Below, piece by piece: positions 9,999-18,403 of a stretch of DNA of 64,000 nucleotides. The translations under genes and the position numbers were made by a program. Source of the DNA: Microbulbifer variabilis. Its GTDB lineage: Bacteria; Pseudomonadota; Gammaproteobacteria; Pseudomonadales; Cellvibrionaceae. The stretch is from positions 62,001 through 126,000 of the forward strand of contig NZ_JAIVKI010000005.1 in the NCBI RefSeq assembly GCF_020524905.1, in the 5' to 3' direction. The notes beneath the pieces were generated by a model, which saw only the letters and a list, made by a program, of their open reading frames with translations, did not search any database and was not told the DNA's origin. Numbering within the stretch: the stretch's first letter is position 1; the number at the start of each line of letters is the position of its first letter.

Positions 9999-10613
9999 TT
10001 AGTTGACCTTAGGGATCGCATTTATACTTGCCAGAAGTCCATTCGGAATCAATGGACCACCTCTGGCCAACTGGGCAGCATGGGGGTTGGTACGAGGGGG
10101 AACATGGATGAAATTTCTCCATTCATATAGTCTTAGTATAGGTGACAACCTATTCATAATGGCTACTCTTAAACAAACCTCCAGCTCACCATTTGAAAAT
10201 CCAGTACCGGTATTAAGGGACCTGGATGTTCCTGAAAATTCTGCATTCGGTTTGCCGTTAAACCTCACCGTAAACCCACAGAAATCATCTTCTGAGGATG
10301 CCAAGCGTCTAGGCTCATTAATAATTTCACGTGCCAAGATTTGATGGCTGGTATTCCCGCTACCAGTGCCACCATGAACGATCGGAGCTACATTCCTTGT
10401 ACCGACAAATTGAGGGAATGTATTGGTCTGCAGAGGTGTTCTCGTATTGTAATGGGGATTTGTTCCTGCAGCGCCACACAAATCGATAATCCCTGTCGTT
10501 ATTTCCATCACTCCGGTATAAGCATAATCTACTTGAACAATCGCCAAGTTACTAAGCGCCGCGTGACTCAATCCCACATTAAATGGATACATCCTTAGGT
10601 AGGTTCTTGCCAT
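9999..10613 (-). CDS. Orphan protein, 204 aa, unknown family
   Basis: Start ATG 10613 was chosen because GGAG lies 9 nt upstream; the frame extends 21 codons further without a better site. The protein starts MARTYLRMYPFNVG, has no signal peptide or membrane segment, is rich in Gly, Asn and Thr in the middle, and ends with a Pro/Gly/Leu-rich tail. No motif is recognised. It lies 360 bp downstream of the rimK-type gene on the same strand, with an AT-rich gap between, so a shared transcript is possible but not shown. Codon usage is more AT-rich than in the housekeeping genes, which fits acquired DNA. Confidence 0.55.
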   Translation of the reverse strand: MARTYLRMYPFNVGLSHAALSNLAIVQVDYAYTGVMEITTGIIDLCGAAGTNPHYNTRTPLQTNTFPQFVGTRNVAPIVHGGTGSGNTSHQILAREIINEPRRLASSEDDFCGFTVRFNGKPNAEFSGTSRSLNTGTGFSNGELEVCLRVAIMNRLSPILRLYEWRNFIHVPPRTNPHAAQLARGGPLIPNGLLASINAIPKVN

Positions 10614-10973
10614 AACTTCTATCTCCAAAAATGGCTTGGCTGTTTTAAATTGACATAAAGCAGCCCGCAAAGCCAAATCTACTCCTAATCCCTACCTATT
10701 CACATCGCACCCTTTCATTCTTTATAAAAATTATCCTCTCCTAACCCTTCTTTACATTTAAAATATACTTTCATGAATGAAGGCCCCACAAAAAAACAAG
10801 CTCCCTGATCAATGAGCCTTGGGCTACCCTTCATACATCTTAGCTAGGAATGTGTAAATCAATTAATTTCCATTATTGCTCATCAATTATGACTTAAGTC
10901 TACTCACAATTCTTTTTACTTTGTGAGCCAAACGGAATAATCATTTTCAATTTATGTAGTAGTTTCCAGTAAG
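10614..10973. other. AT-rich gap, nothing recognised
   Basis: A 360-bp stretch between the orphan gene and the RimK-type gene. It presumably holds the promoter of the orphan gene. No convincing terminator, RNA or further reading frame is seen. Confidence 0.4.
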
Positions 10974-11891
10974 CTAACCCTTACCTTTAGGCTTATTCGG
11001 CCCACGCTTCGCATCGATTTCTATGTACTCGATAATTTTACCAGCAACATCAATATCTGAAGCATTTTCAATACCCTCAAGCCCTGGAGATGAGTTAACT
11101 TCGATGACTAGTGGGCCGTGTGCTGAGCGCAGAATATCGACTCCGGCCATATCAAGCCCCATCACTCGTGATGCACTAACTGCTAATCTACGTTCCGTCG
11201 CGCTGAGTTTGACCATTTCGGCGCTACCGCCGCGGTGAAGGTTTGATCTATATTCGCCCTTGGCAGCTTTCCGCTGCATTGCAGCCACCACCTTTTCACC
11301 AACGACAAAGCAGCGAATATCTGAGCCACCGGCTTCCTTGATAAATTCCTGCACAAGGAAATCAGAGCCGATACCGCGAAATGCGTTGATAAGCGCTTCC
11401 GCTGCTTTTTGAGTTTCTGCCAGCAACACGCCATTGCCCTGTGTGCTTTGAGTTAACTTAACAATTAGGGGCGCACCACCGACAGATTCAATCAATGGTG
11501 CAGTTGCCCTTGCGGAGTGCGCATAGCTTGTGACGGGTTGACCGATGCCTTTTCGAGCTAGTAATTGATGCGCTCGCAACTTGTCTCTTGAGCGTGTAAT
11601 TGCAATTGATTCATTGATTGAGTAGGTATTGGCTACCTCAAACTGCCTTAGAACCGCACAACCATAACTTGTAATACTTGCTCCAATTCTAGGAATTATT
11701 GCGTCGAATGAAAGCTCTTCAACATAACTTTCCTTGCCCTGATAATAAACATTGGGATCATTGGCGGTGATGTTCATGAAGCACTTAAGCGCATCAATCA
11801 CCCGCACTTCGTGACCACGTGATGTCGCCGCTTCCACAAGTCGACGGGTAGAATAGAGTTTTCTGTTTCTAGATAGTATGCCAATCTTCAT
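10974..11891 (-). CDS. rimK: RimK family ATP-grasp glutamate ligase
   Basis: A 305-residue ATP-grasp enzyme, near the length of E. coli RimK (300). Seen are the N-terminal [18 protein letters not shown], the [20 protein letters not shown] and QGNGVLLAE nucleotide-binding stretches, DIRCFVVG, and the metal-binding [14 protein letters not shown]. RimK adds glutamates to the C-terminus of ribosomal protein S6; relatives modify other proteins or small molecules. The C-terminal tail is strongly basic ([11 protein letters not shown]). A good AAGGGA ribosome site precedes ATG 11891. There is no adjacent RimK-linked protease or rpsF gene. S6 as substrate is inferred from family. Confidence 0.88.
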   Translation of the reverse strand: MKIGILSRNRKLYSTRRLVEAATSRGHEVRVIDALKCFMNITANDPNVYYQGKESYVEELSFDAIIPRIGASITSYGCAVLRQFEVANTYSINESIAITRSRDKLRAHQLLARKGIGQPVTSYAHSARATAPLIESVGGAPLIVKLTQSTQGNGVLLAETQKAAEALINAFRGIGSDFLVQEFIKEAGGSDIRCFVVGEKVVAAMQRKAAKGEYRSNLHRGGSAEMVKLSATERRLAVSASRVMGLDMAGVDILRSAHGPLVIEVNSSPGLEGIENASDIDVAGKIIEYIEIDAKRGPNKPKGKG

Positions 11892-12465
11892 ATTTATTCC
11901 CTTGTTATATGCTTACAAATATCGGTGATGCAAAGCAAGCCTGTATAAAAAGCTTTGAAAAAGCCATCATTAACCAAGCATACCCAATTTCAAATTCGAG
12001 AGAAACCTTAAAAAACAGTACAATTAACATATTGTTTAAATATCAACTTATAAAGCCTTCGCCTCTTTATTAAACAACAAATATCTTCATACCTCATCAA
12101 TTTGTAATATCACGCACCAGGTAAACTATCTACCTTTTTCTAAAACTCAGCTTTTGCCGGGCAAAGAAAGGAGAGAAGACTCCCCCCTTATAGGTAGAAA
12201 TATTTTCAAAAGCTATATAGTATTTTCACAACATACTTAGCATTCAATGGGCATTACCCTCGATCCAGACTTAATTTGAGGAAGAAAAAGTTCAATCCAT
12301 TTTTTTGGCCGTCGGTTGACTCTGACTTGAATCTATTATCCATTTTTTAATCCGTTATTGTACTAGAGTCACCGATTCAAACTGTATAATAGTTTCTTAC
12401 TATTTCCTGGCAATTGCACTTCTTCCGGCCTACCTTCCATCTCAGGTTACCAACTTGGAAAGATT
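11892..12465. promoter_or_regulatory. 574-bp divergent control region between rimK-like and SnoaL-like genes
   Basis: There is no coding signal. A TATAAT hexamer occurs about 80 nt before the SnoaL-like start, without a convincing -35 at the proper distance, which would fit an activator-dependent promoter. The rest is AT-rich and unrecognised. Confidence 0.4.
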
Positions 12466-12969
12466 ATGAATGCTTTGCAAAAATGCGTTGAGAAGCTGGC
12501 CATCCAGGATTTACTGGCAAGATACACCCTTTGCATCGACAACCATGATGCCACTGGTTGGGCCTCTCTCTTCACTGAGAACGGGCGCTTTGAAAACGGT
12601 ACACTTATGATCAAAGGGCGGGAAAAGCTGCGTCAATACCTGGTTGTTCACAGCCAGCTGGGCACACGACACATCACCTCTTCACCTCACTATGAAATTT
12701 CTTCCGATGGAATCAGCGCCATTGGTAAAGCGACAACGGTAGTTATAGGTGCCACCCGAGCAGGCTACCGCGTAGTGATGGCTGGGCAATATGACGATGA
12801 ACTGGTCAAAATCGGTAGTAACTGGCTATTCCTGCGCAGGAGTGCAGAGGCATTTGGTTTACCTGAAGAACCAGAATTTTCATTGCTCAGTGCAGATCAG
12901 GAATCTGCACATTTAATAAAACCCTTATTAGATGCATGGCAGCAACTGGGCGAACCCATCAAGTATTGA
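12466..12969 (+). CDS. SnoaL/NTF2-like protein, paralogue A
   Basis: A 167-residue protein of the SnoaL-like/NTF2 fold: DLLARYTLCIDNHD helix, GWASLFTENGRFENG and IKGREKL motifs, then RHITSSPHYEIS. The family forms a cone-shaped pocket, used by polyketide cyclases, dehydratases and isomerases, or just for binding. It is the same length as, and roughly half identical by eye to, the gene at 17840-18343, with no gaps needed. The two bracket the IS remnant, the dehydrogenase relic, the deaminase and the LysR/AraC genes. Exact reaction is unknown. Confidence 0.85.
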   Translation: MNALQKCVEKLAIQDLLARYTLCIDNHDATGWASLFTENGRFENGTLMIKGREKLRQYLVVHSQLGTRHITSSPHYEISSDGISAIGKATTVVIGATRAGYRVVMAGQYDDELVKIGSNWLFLRRSAEAFGLPEEPEFSLLSADQESAHLIKPLLDAWQQLGEPIKY

Positions 12970-13113
12970 TAGCATCATTTGCCGAGAGACGTTTTCATAA
13001 CTTGAAATCGTCTATTCTCACGCATTTACATAGAAAAAAGTCCAGCAATAGTGAGCCGATTCAAGTCAGAGTAAACCGACGATCAATGGAAATTGAGAGG
13101 ACATTGCCTTCTT

Positions 13114-13550
13114 GGGCCAAAAAGAGGAAAGGGTTCAAAAGTAAATGGTGGCGGACGATGGTAAAGGTATTCCACGGAGAGGCACCATTACTTCGGCCTC
13201 ACCAGCGAAAGTGAAGTTATTACACCCATAACTTGATGCTCCGTATAAAAATACAAAAATTTATCGCTTAGTGTATGACAAAGCGGCGGTCTCTGATCAT
13301 CTTCGAGATAGATTGTCTAGTCGTTGAATCGACCTTATCTTTCCACACAGGAGAAATAGGGAAAAAGCCTCAAGGCAGGATGGTAGAAAGCTCAGAGAGC
13401 AAGCTCGCCACTGAAAGTTGAGCGGACTTTTGCATGGTTGGTAAATTACTGTCGTTGGTTGTTAGATGGGAGCACTATTTGTCCTCTTATCGTGTTTTTT
13501 CTATATTCCATGTATGTTGATTTCGTTAAAGAAATGATGAGATGGCTTCT
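13114..13550 (+). mobile_element. Degenerate IS5-family transposase fragment
   Basis: Pieces of one DDE transposase can be read across three frames. GPKRGKGSK begins at 13114; DDGKGIPRRGTITSASP begins after a frame change near 13151; VYDKAAVSDHLRDRL begins at 13271 and continues past a stop into IDLIFPHRRNREK and QDGRKLR; VERTFAWL begins after another frame change at 13417; and VRWEHYLSSY begins after a further one at 13461. This order and spacing match the D...D...E core of IS5-type transposases. At least three frameshifts and several stops are present, and the N-terminal part and terminal inverted repeats are not seen. It is an immobile relic. Confidence 0.8.
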
Positions 13551-13668
13551 AGGTCCCTATGACGGTTGCACGAGCAACCAAAGGCACAGTAAGACTTCGG
13601 ATATAAAAATCAATCAGAATTCAACAAGTTAGCGCTCTACCAAAACAGAAATAAAACTTACTGTATTC

Positions 13669-13900
13669 TATGCTTGCCCTGAGGAGAGGTAATCGCTTCA
13701 ATCAGTATCTGCATAGGCCTTAAGTAATTGGCTCTGATATTGTGATCTGTTCCAATTTCGACAATATAGTAAATAATGCCTCCCAAACCTGCCTTATAGG
13801 TCTAATAAGAGAGTGAAGATAGAGCTTCAATTACGCATTAGTCAGTGCACTTTGTGCAGCGAGCGGAAACACATTGATAACCTGCCCCACTCCCTGCGCT
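13669..13900 (-). pseudogene. Decayed fragment of a short-chain dehydrogenase
   Basis: The minus strand here reads, with one frame change and stops, as INVFPLAAQSALTN and then HNIRANYLRPMQILIEAITS. These line up with INVSSLAAQSAPTDN and HNIRANCLRPGQILTEAVTS of the intact dehydrogenase at 8784-9572. The stretch with the catalytic Tyr-x-x-x-Lys is deleted or scrambled. Only the C-terminal half survives. It sits between the IS5 relic and the deaminase gene, so the loss probably came with the insertion or a following deletion. Confidence 0.75.
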
Positions 13901-13933
13901 AAGCTGCAATGTTTCGATAACGAAATAAAAGAA

Positions 13934-14578
13934 TTAATGTGCTTTAGCTCCAGCTCTGGCTATCCATGCTTTACATGCACCACAAGGAGGTCTTCTATCC
14001 GATTTACCTTTGTGCTTATTGGGCTGACGAGCCGCAAAGATACTGTCTTTGATAGATTGGCTGTTTTCTCCTGATCTACGCCGCTGGCTGAATGCCTTTC
14101 TCAGGCAGTCTACCTCAGCACAGGTTCGGCCAAAGATATATCGGTCCACATCCAGTTCTGTCGGAATAGTGCTCCAAATCGTATTCGGGATATGTCCTTG
14201 ACTGGTTCCATTCCCCGTTGATCCTTCAAACCACTGTTCTAATACACTGTCGTACATAACTGCTACCATACTGGGTGTATTCGAGCCATTTCCGCCACGA
14301 TCCCTGGCTAGTGTTCTGACTTTATTGACGGCCTGATTTCCCAAATTTTGGGCAGATCCAGCCTTAGGTACTGTCTGAATATATTTCACATATTTCTGGC
14401 AGTGCAACATTGGCCGGCGCTTAGGGGCTATCCCCTTGTAGATAGGACCAAACTGACTGATAACATTGTGGGCATGGTAATAGGCATGCTCCATCACCGG
14501 AGGAGGTAGCGGAGAACCATTTTCAACAACAAAAATACCACACTTATTACACTGAAACTTATGATGATATTCTGGCAT
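13934..14578 (-). CDS. Stand-alone deaminase-fold protein (CDA superfamily)
   Basis: A 214-residue protein with a zinc-deaminase signature near the C-terminus: C153-A-E155, then P198-C-G-A-C202, the same pattern as free cytidine deaminases (C-A-E...P-C-x-x-C). A beta-rich stretch (SMVAVMYDSVLEQWFEG) precedes it, as in bacterial deaminase-toxin domains of the YwqJ-like kind. The N-terminal 75 residues carry a C10-x-x-C13 pair and several His, but no secretion signal, and no toxin delivery domain is attached. AAGGA before ATG 14578 supports the start. No immunity gene is recognised. It could be an orphan toxin module, a nucleotide deaminase or an RNA/DNA editor; substrate is unknown. Confidence 0.65.
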   Translation of the reverse strand: MPEYHHKFQCNKCGIFVVENGSPLPPPVMEHAYYHAHNVISQFGPIYKGIAPKRRPMLHCQKYVKYIQTVPKAGSAQNLGNQAVNKVRTLARDRGGNGSNTPSMVAVMYDSVLEQWFEGSTGNGTSQGHIPNTIWSTIPTELDVDRYIFGRTCAEVDCLRKAFSQRRRSGENSQSIKDSIFAARQPNKHKGKSDRRPPCGACKAWIARAGAKAH

Positions 14579-14836
14579 TTCGTATATCCTTTACTTTAAC
14601 CCAATTTAATTAAAATATTAAAAACTGCTCTCTTCGATTTTCAAAGAAAGCTATACGTCTTTTAACTGAAAAGGCATCTCTTAGTCGAGGATAGATCTAT
14701 TTTTGTTACATCAAATAAATATAAAAAATATCTACCCATTAAATCTGACCAAAAATTCTTTGGCAGTGAGTATTAACGTTACTGCTAGCTCGCTAGTGTG
14801 AATCTAAAAATCGCAGTAGTATTTACACTGTTACCT

Positions 14837-15208
14837 TCAGCCTGGCTCTATAGCTTCAAAGTCGTCCTCGCGCAGACGCATGGTTCCATCTTCTTGCAGG
14901 ACCCAGAGTTCCCGAGTGATAACTCCTTGCGCGTTGTTCATCTTCCATTTACTGGTGAGAACTGTTGAGGAACCATCAAGTACCTCAATCTCGGTATCCT
15001 GATAAGCCACATTAGAGAATCCCTGAGCCACTAGGTTTTGCCAAAAAGCTTTTATCTGCTCCCGACCATGGAATACACCAAACGGCCTGGCATTCATTTG
15101 AGCATTCTGTTCATACATTGAAGCGCAACCCTCAGCATTCCCATGATTAAAAAATGACTTCCACTGCTCGCTGGCCACAATAGTTTTCTCAATAAGTAGC
15201 TTGTTCAT
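14837..15208 (-). CDS. Small SnoaL-like protein, LysR-divergent
   Basis: A 123-residue single NTF2-like domain: SEQWKSFFNHGNAEGCASMYEQNAQM, then FHGREQIKAFWQNL, ending in REDDFEAIEPG. It belongs to a SnoaL branch different from the 167-residue pair. AGAGGAA precedes ATG 15208. It is transcribed away from the LysR gene at 15323, so that regulator very likely controls it. Probably a small enzyme or ligand-binding protein in aromatic or polyketide-type chemistry; reaction unknown. Confidence 0.8.
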   Translation of the reverse strand: MNKLLIEKTIVASEQWKSFFNHGNAEGCASMYEQNAQMNARPFGVFHGREQIKAFWQNLVAQGFSNVAYQDTEIEVLDGSSTVLTSKWKMNNAQGVITRELWVLQEDGTMRLREDDFEAIEPG

Positions 15209-15322
15209 ATCTGATTCCTCTAGATAAAGGCTTGATCCTTAATTTGCATAAGCATATTGCCCTGTTGCAACCCCTGTGATAAACCCGCATTTAATCAAAT
15301 TAGTGTTTAGCGAAATTAAACT

Positions 15323-16201
15323 ATGAAACCCAGCCTAGAGGACATGCAGATATTTTTAGCCGTAGTAGAGGCCCGCAGCTTTACTGCTGCAGCAGACAAG
15401 CTGGTACGTACCAAGTCGGCAATCAGCCAGGCAGTGACTAGATTGGAAGAAGATCTCGGCACAAGATTGCTTTACCGGAGCACCCGCTCGCTTTCCCTGA
15501 CTGAGACAGGAACCCAATTCTACGCTCACTGTCGCGAGATCCGGGATATCTACAACAACGCCCTGGCCGATTTAAAAAGTAGTAACAAGGAACTCTCGGG
15601 CATGCTGACAATCACAGCTCCCCACGCTCTCTGTGAGCCGGTTATAGTCCCTGCAATTAGGCAGCTTAACGAACAGCATCCACAACTGGGGGTTCGTTTG
15701 TTGGCGGATGATGTCCAAATGAATTTGATTGACGCCCAAGTAGACTTGGCCGTCCGGGTAGGCAACTTGGATATGCAATCCGCCAAAGTATCAAAGCTGG
15801 GAATACTCCGGGAAAGCCTCTATGCGAGTAGAGGATATATAGAGCAACAGGGAGGTGTACCTGAAGATCTCACCGAATTACTCAAATGGCAACACATCAT
15901 CAATGACTGGCAAGGCACCCCGGTGAAATATCAGCTGGATAGTAAAAAAGAAATTCGAGTTATTCCAAAGATACGCTGTAACTCCCTACATGACATTCTA
16001 CAAATGACAACGATAGGTTTAGGGATTGCGAGACTACCAGACATTATTGCAGCAAAATTGGTAAGGGAAGGTCTTCTGAGGCATCTAGCTACAGTAGCTT
16101 CAACGCCCGTTCACTATATGCACCTTTTTTCTAAAAGGCCTCCGCCAAAAGTTCAACATTTCACCAAGATTTTGAGAACATTAATGTCAGCTTATCACTA
16201 G
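15323..16201 (+). CDS. LysR family transcriptional regulator
   Basis: A 292-residue LysR protein. The winged helix-turn-helix covers residues 1-60 (LEDMQIFLAVVEARSFTAAA, SQAVTRLEEDLGTRLL), followed by a substrate-binding-like effector domain. The domain style (TRSLSLTETG, DVQMNLIDAQVDLAVRVG) is that of the common proteobacterial group controlling neighbouring oxidoreductase genes. It is divergent from the small SnoaL-like gene with 114 bp between them, where LysR operators normally lie. An AT-rich imperfect dyad is visible around 15290-15320. Confidence 0.92.
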   Translation: MKPSLEDMQIFLAVVEARSFTAAADKLVRTKSAISQAVTRLEEDLGTRLLYRSTRSLSLTETGTQFYAHCREIRDIYNNALADLKSSNKELSGMLTITAPHALCEPVIVPAIRQLNEQHPQLGVRLLADDVQMNLIDAQVDLAVRVGNLDMQSAKVSKLGILRESLYASRGYIEQQGGVPEDLTELLKWQHIINDWQGTPVKYQLDSKKEIRVIPKIRCNSLHDILQMTTIGLGIARLPDIIAAKLVREGLLRHLATVASTPVHYMHLFSKRPPPKVQHFTKILRTLMSAYH

Positions 16202-16308
16202 CTTCCGAGTTATCTTCGACTGAGGACCTAACAAGCATAGGTAGACCTTGCACTTGATATTCAATAAAATTCCACTATGGATGAAAAGAACAAATCCTAT
16301 TGATAGGA

Positions 16309-17349
16309 TCAATTTTCAAGTGCCAGGGTTCTTCCCCGCTCCACAAAAGAGCGCTTTAAAAATTCAGAGGCGCTAACCCCCAGCTCTTCTCTGAAAGCTC
16401 GTGAAAACTGACTGGTACCGTTAAATCCACAGTTGAATGCCACCTGCAAAATACTGGCATCGCGCCCTGCGGCCAACAACTGGGCCGATGCCGCCTCCAC
16501 CCTGGCGCGCCGCAGCACGTTGATATAAGAGGTATTATGATATCGCATTGCTCGATGTAGATATGAGGGAGAGATGCCCAGTGAAGTGGCCAACTGGGGA
16601 GCGGACAAGTCTACGTCACAGCAGTATTTTTGAATTAACCGGCAGGCTTGATAAAAAACAGCGTTTAAGCGACTTGGAGTTTCCGCCTCAGCCTGCAAAT
16701 TACCACGACTCTCCTGGATGCAGGCAATTATCAGTTCAGCAATCGGGTTAAAAAGTATCTCTGGAGAGGTAAAAGTGCATTGCTGCTTGGCTTGGGGAAA
16801 CAATAACAGGTAATTGCGCAACAAAAGCCCAGGCCCATTACTGCCATCGATTTCCAGGGGGCGGTTATCCGCGGGGCCAGACCGAAACGTCTCAAGTTTA
16901 TGCCGCGGAATCCGGCATAACAACGAACGACTCTCATGCACTAGGTCATGAGTAATCGTCTGCGCCAAATCTACCAGGTAGAGACCACCTGGGTTCAGCG
17001 GAGTAAAAAACTTACCACGCTGTATGGCGCCACGCCCCGACAACAAATAAATCAATGTGTAATTCGCATAACCATCACTCAAATGATTATTCGCTCGTCG
17101 AAAAGTGTTTCCTGAAAAACAGGCGCGGGCAAAAGAATCGCCAGTATTCGGATTTGCAGAAACCGCAAATTCTCCAAAATACTCGCGACAGTGATGAGAT
17201 TTCAGTAAAAGCTCACTGCGGTAAGGTAGACCTGTTTCCATCAGATCTTTCCAGCGACGCCAACGCTCTTTGGGTGGGAAGCTTTCAGTCTTTGCCACCC
17301 AATCAAAAAACGGTTTTTTAGTGACGCCGCCTATAAACTCATTCTGCAT
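16309..17349 (-). CDS. AraC family transcriptional regulator
   Basis: A 346-residue regulator. The C-terminal ~100 residues hold the two helix-turn-helices (ATSLGISPSYLHRAMRYH and QVAFNCGFNGTSQFSRAFREELG). The N-terminal part resembles the AraC-binding-like domain found in regulators of aromatic or steroid catabolism. It points away from SnoaL-like paralogue B (17840), and the 490-bp region between them contains a perfect short palindrome, so control of that gene is likely. The inducer is unknown. Confidence 0.9.
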   Translation of the reverse strand: MQNEFIGGVTKKPFFDWVAKTESFPPKERWRRWKDLMETGLPYRSELLLKSHHCREYFGEFAVSANPNTGDSFARACFSGNTFRRANNHLSDGYANYTLIYLLSGRGAIQRGKFFTPLNPGGLYLVDLAQTITHDLVHESRSLLCRIPRHKLETFRSGPADNRPLEIDGSNGPGLLLRNYLLLFPQAKQQCTFTSPEILFNPIAELIIACIQESRGNLQAEAETPSRLNAVFYQACRLIQKYCCDVDLSAPQLATSLGISPSYLHRAMRYHNTSYINVLRRARVEAASAQLLAAGRDASILQVAFNCGFNGTSQFSRAFREELGVSASEFLKRSFVERGRTLALEN

Positions 17350-17839
17350 GGCGCGCTTATCCTTAAGCTATCCACATTTGACATTAAACCAGAAGAATAA
17401 ATTTTGGTTCAATTTTATGGAGACGAGAATAGATTCTCAATGAAATCTCTCTTGCAAAAAAGGCAGTCTACGGCCAGCCGCTGCATAAAGCGTAACTCGT
17501 TTAAATAAAAAGCCCCTCTATCACCCACCTCCAGTTTGGCCTTATAGCGGTATCAAAATATTCATTTGGAATCCTAATTATTACTCCAAGTCTAAATACC
17601 CAACTACCATAACCACCATATCTGTAGGGCGATATAAAAATATAGCGGAGTCATCAATGGCAGCTTGATTCCCACCAGCGTGGAGCATGGTGATAAAAAA
17701 TGACAACAAATAAGAAAAGTGTATCAAATACACCTATGTTTTGTTGGAAGAAGGCACCTGCAATAGATATACACTCTGAAACGCTCAGTAAAAGCTATTT
17801 CCAAAAACATCTCCCCATATCAATTATCAGGATAGAAAA
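17350..17839. promoter_or_regulatory. Divergent control region, AraC gene / SnoaL-like gene
   Basis: No gene is seen in these 490 bp. Apart from the palindrome at 17719-17733, there is an AT-rich dyad near 17629-17646. No promoter hexamers could be fixed with confidence. Confidence 0.45.
17719..17733. promoter_or_regulatory. Perfect palindrome, candidate operator
   Basis: GTGTAT-CAA-ATACAC, a 6-bp perfect inverted repeat with a 3-bp spacer, about 107 bp before the SnoaL-like start. A further ATACAC half-site occurs about 40 bp downstream. AraC proteins more often use direct repeats, so another regulator is also possible. Confidence 0.4.
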
Positions 17840-18343
17840 ATGAATGATTTTCAATTAATCAAAGATCGATTTGCAATTAGTGATCTGCTCGCTCGCTACA
17901 CCTTAACCATTGATAATTGTGATGCCCATGGTTGGGCGTCACTATTTACACCTGATGGCCGTTTTGAACATGGCAATCGTGTGATTCAAGGAAGGGAAAA
18001 ACTAGAGCGCTATGCCGTAATCCACAACAAACTGGGGAGCCGACATATCACTTGCTCGCCACTACACCATATTTCGGAAGATGGACAATCTGCCTCAGGC
18101 AAAGCAACCACCGTGTTTATCTTAGCGACCCGGTCTGGTTATCATGTTGCTGTAGCTGCAGAATACCGGGATAAATTGGTCAAGATAGATGGCAACTGGT
18201 TATTTCAATGTCGACGTGGTGATGTGGCTAAGTTGCCGGAAGATCCTGACTTTCCAATTATCACTGCTGATCCGGATACTCGCGATCAGATAAGTCTATT
18301 GGAGGATGCTTGGAAGGACCTGGGTGAACAGATATCGGATTAA
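17840..18343 (+). CDS. SnoaL/NTF2-like protein, paralogue B
   Basis: A 167-residue protein, the paralogue of the 12466-12969 product: shared are DLLARYTL, GWASLFT, GREKL, RHIT, GKATTV and NWLF. AGGAT lies in front of ATG 17840. It is divergent from the AraC gene, unlike paralogue A, which has no neighbouring regulator on its 5' side. This may be the original copy. SnoaL-type proteins act as cyclases, isomerases or hydrolases on cyclic substrates; which of these applies cannot be told. Confidence 0.85.
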   Translation: MNDFQLIKDRFAISDLLARYTLTIDNCDAHGWASLFTPDGRFEHGNRVIQGREKLERYAVIHNKLGSRHITCSPLHHISEDGQSASGKATTVFILATRSGYHVAVAAEYRDKLVKIDGNWLFQCRRGDVAKLPEDPDFPIITADPDTRDQISLLEDAWKDLGEQISD

Positions 18344-18403
18344 TACTGCCACCTAGTAGGAACCCAAAAATCTTAAATTGTAAAATACCCCTCCAGAACG
18401 AGA

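Noticed and set aside
12936..13214. 92-codon frame after SnoaL-like paralogue A
   Set aside because: It overlaps the SnoaL 3' end and runs through the transposase relic in the wrong frame.
13438..13632. 64-codon hydrophobic frame
   Set aside because: Its first part is the transposase relic; the rest is read out of frame.
9573..14836. Integron or phage attachment sites in the accessory segment
   Set aside because: No integrase, no attC-type core sites and no direct repeats were seen.
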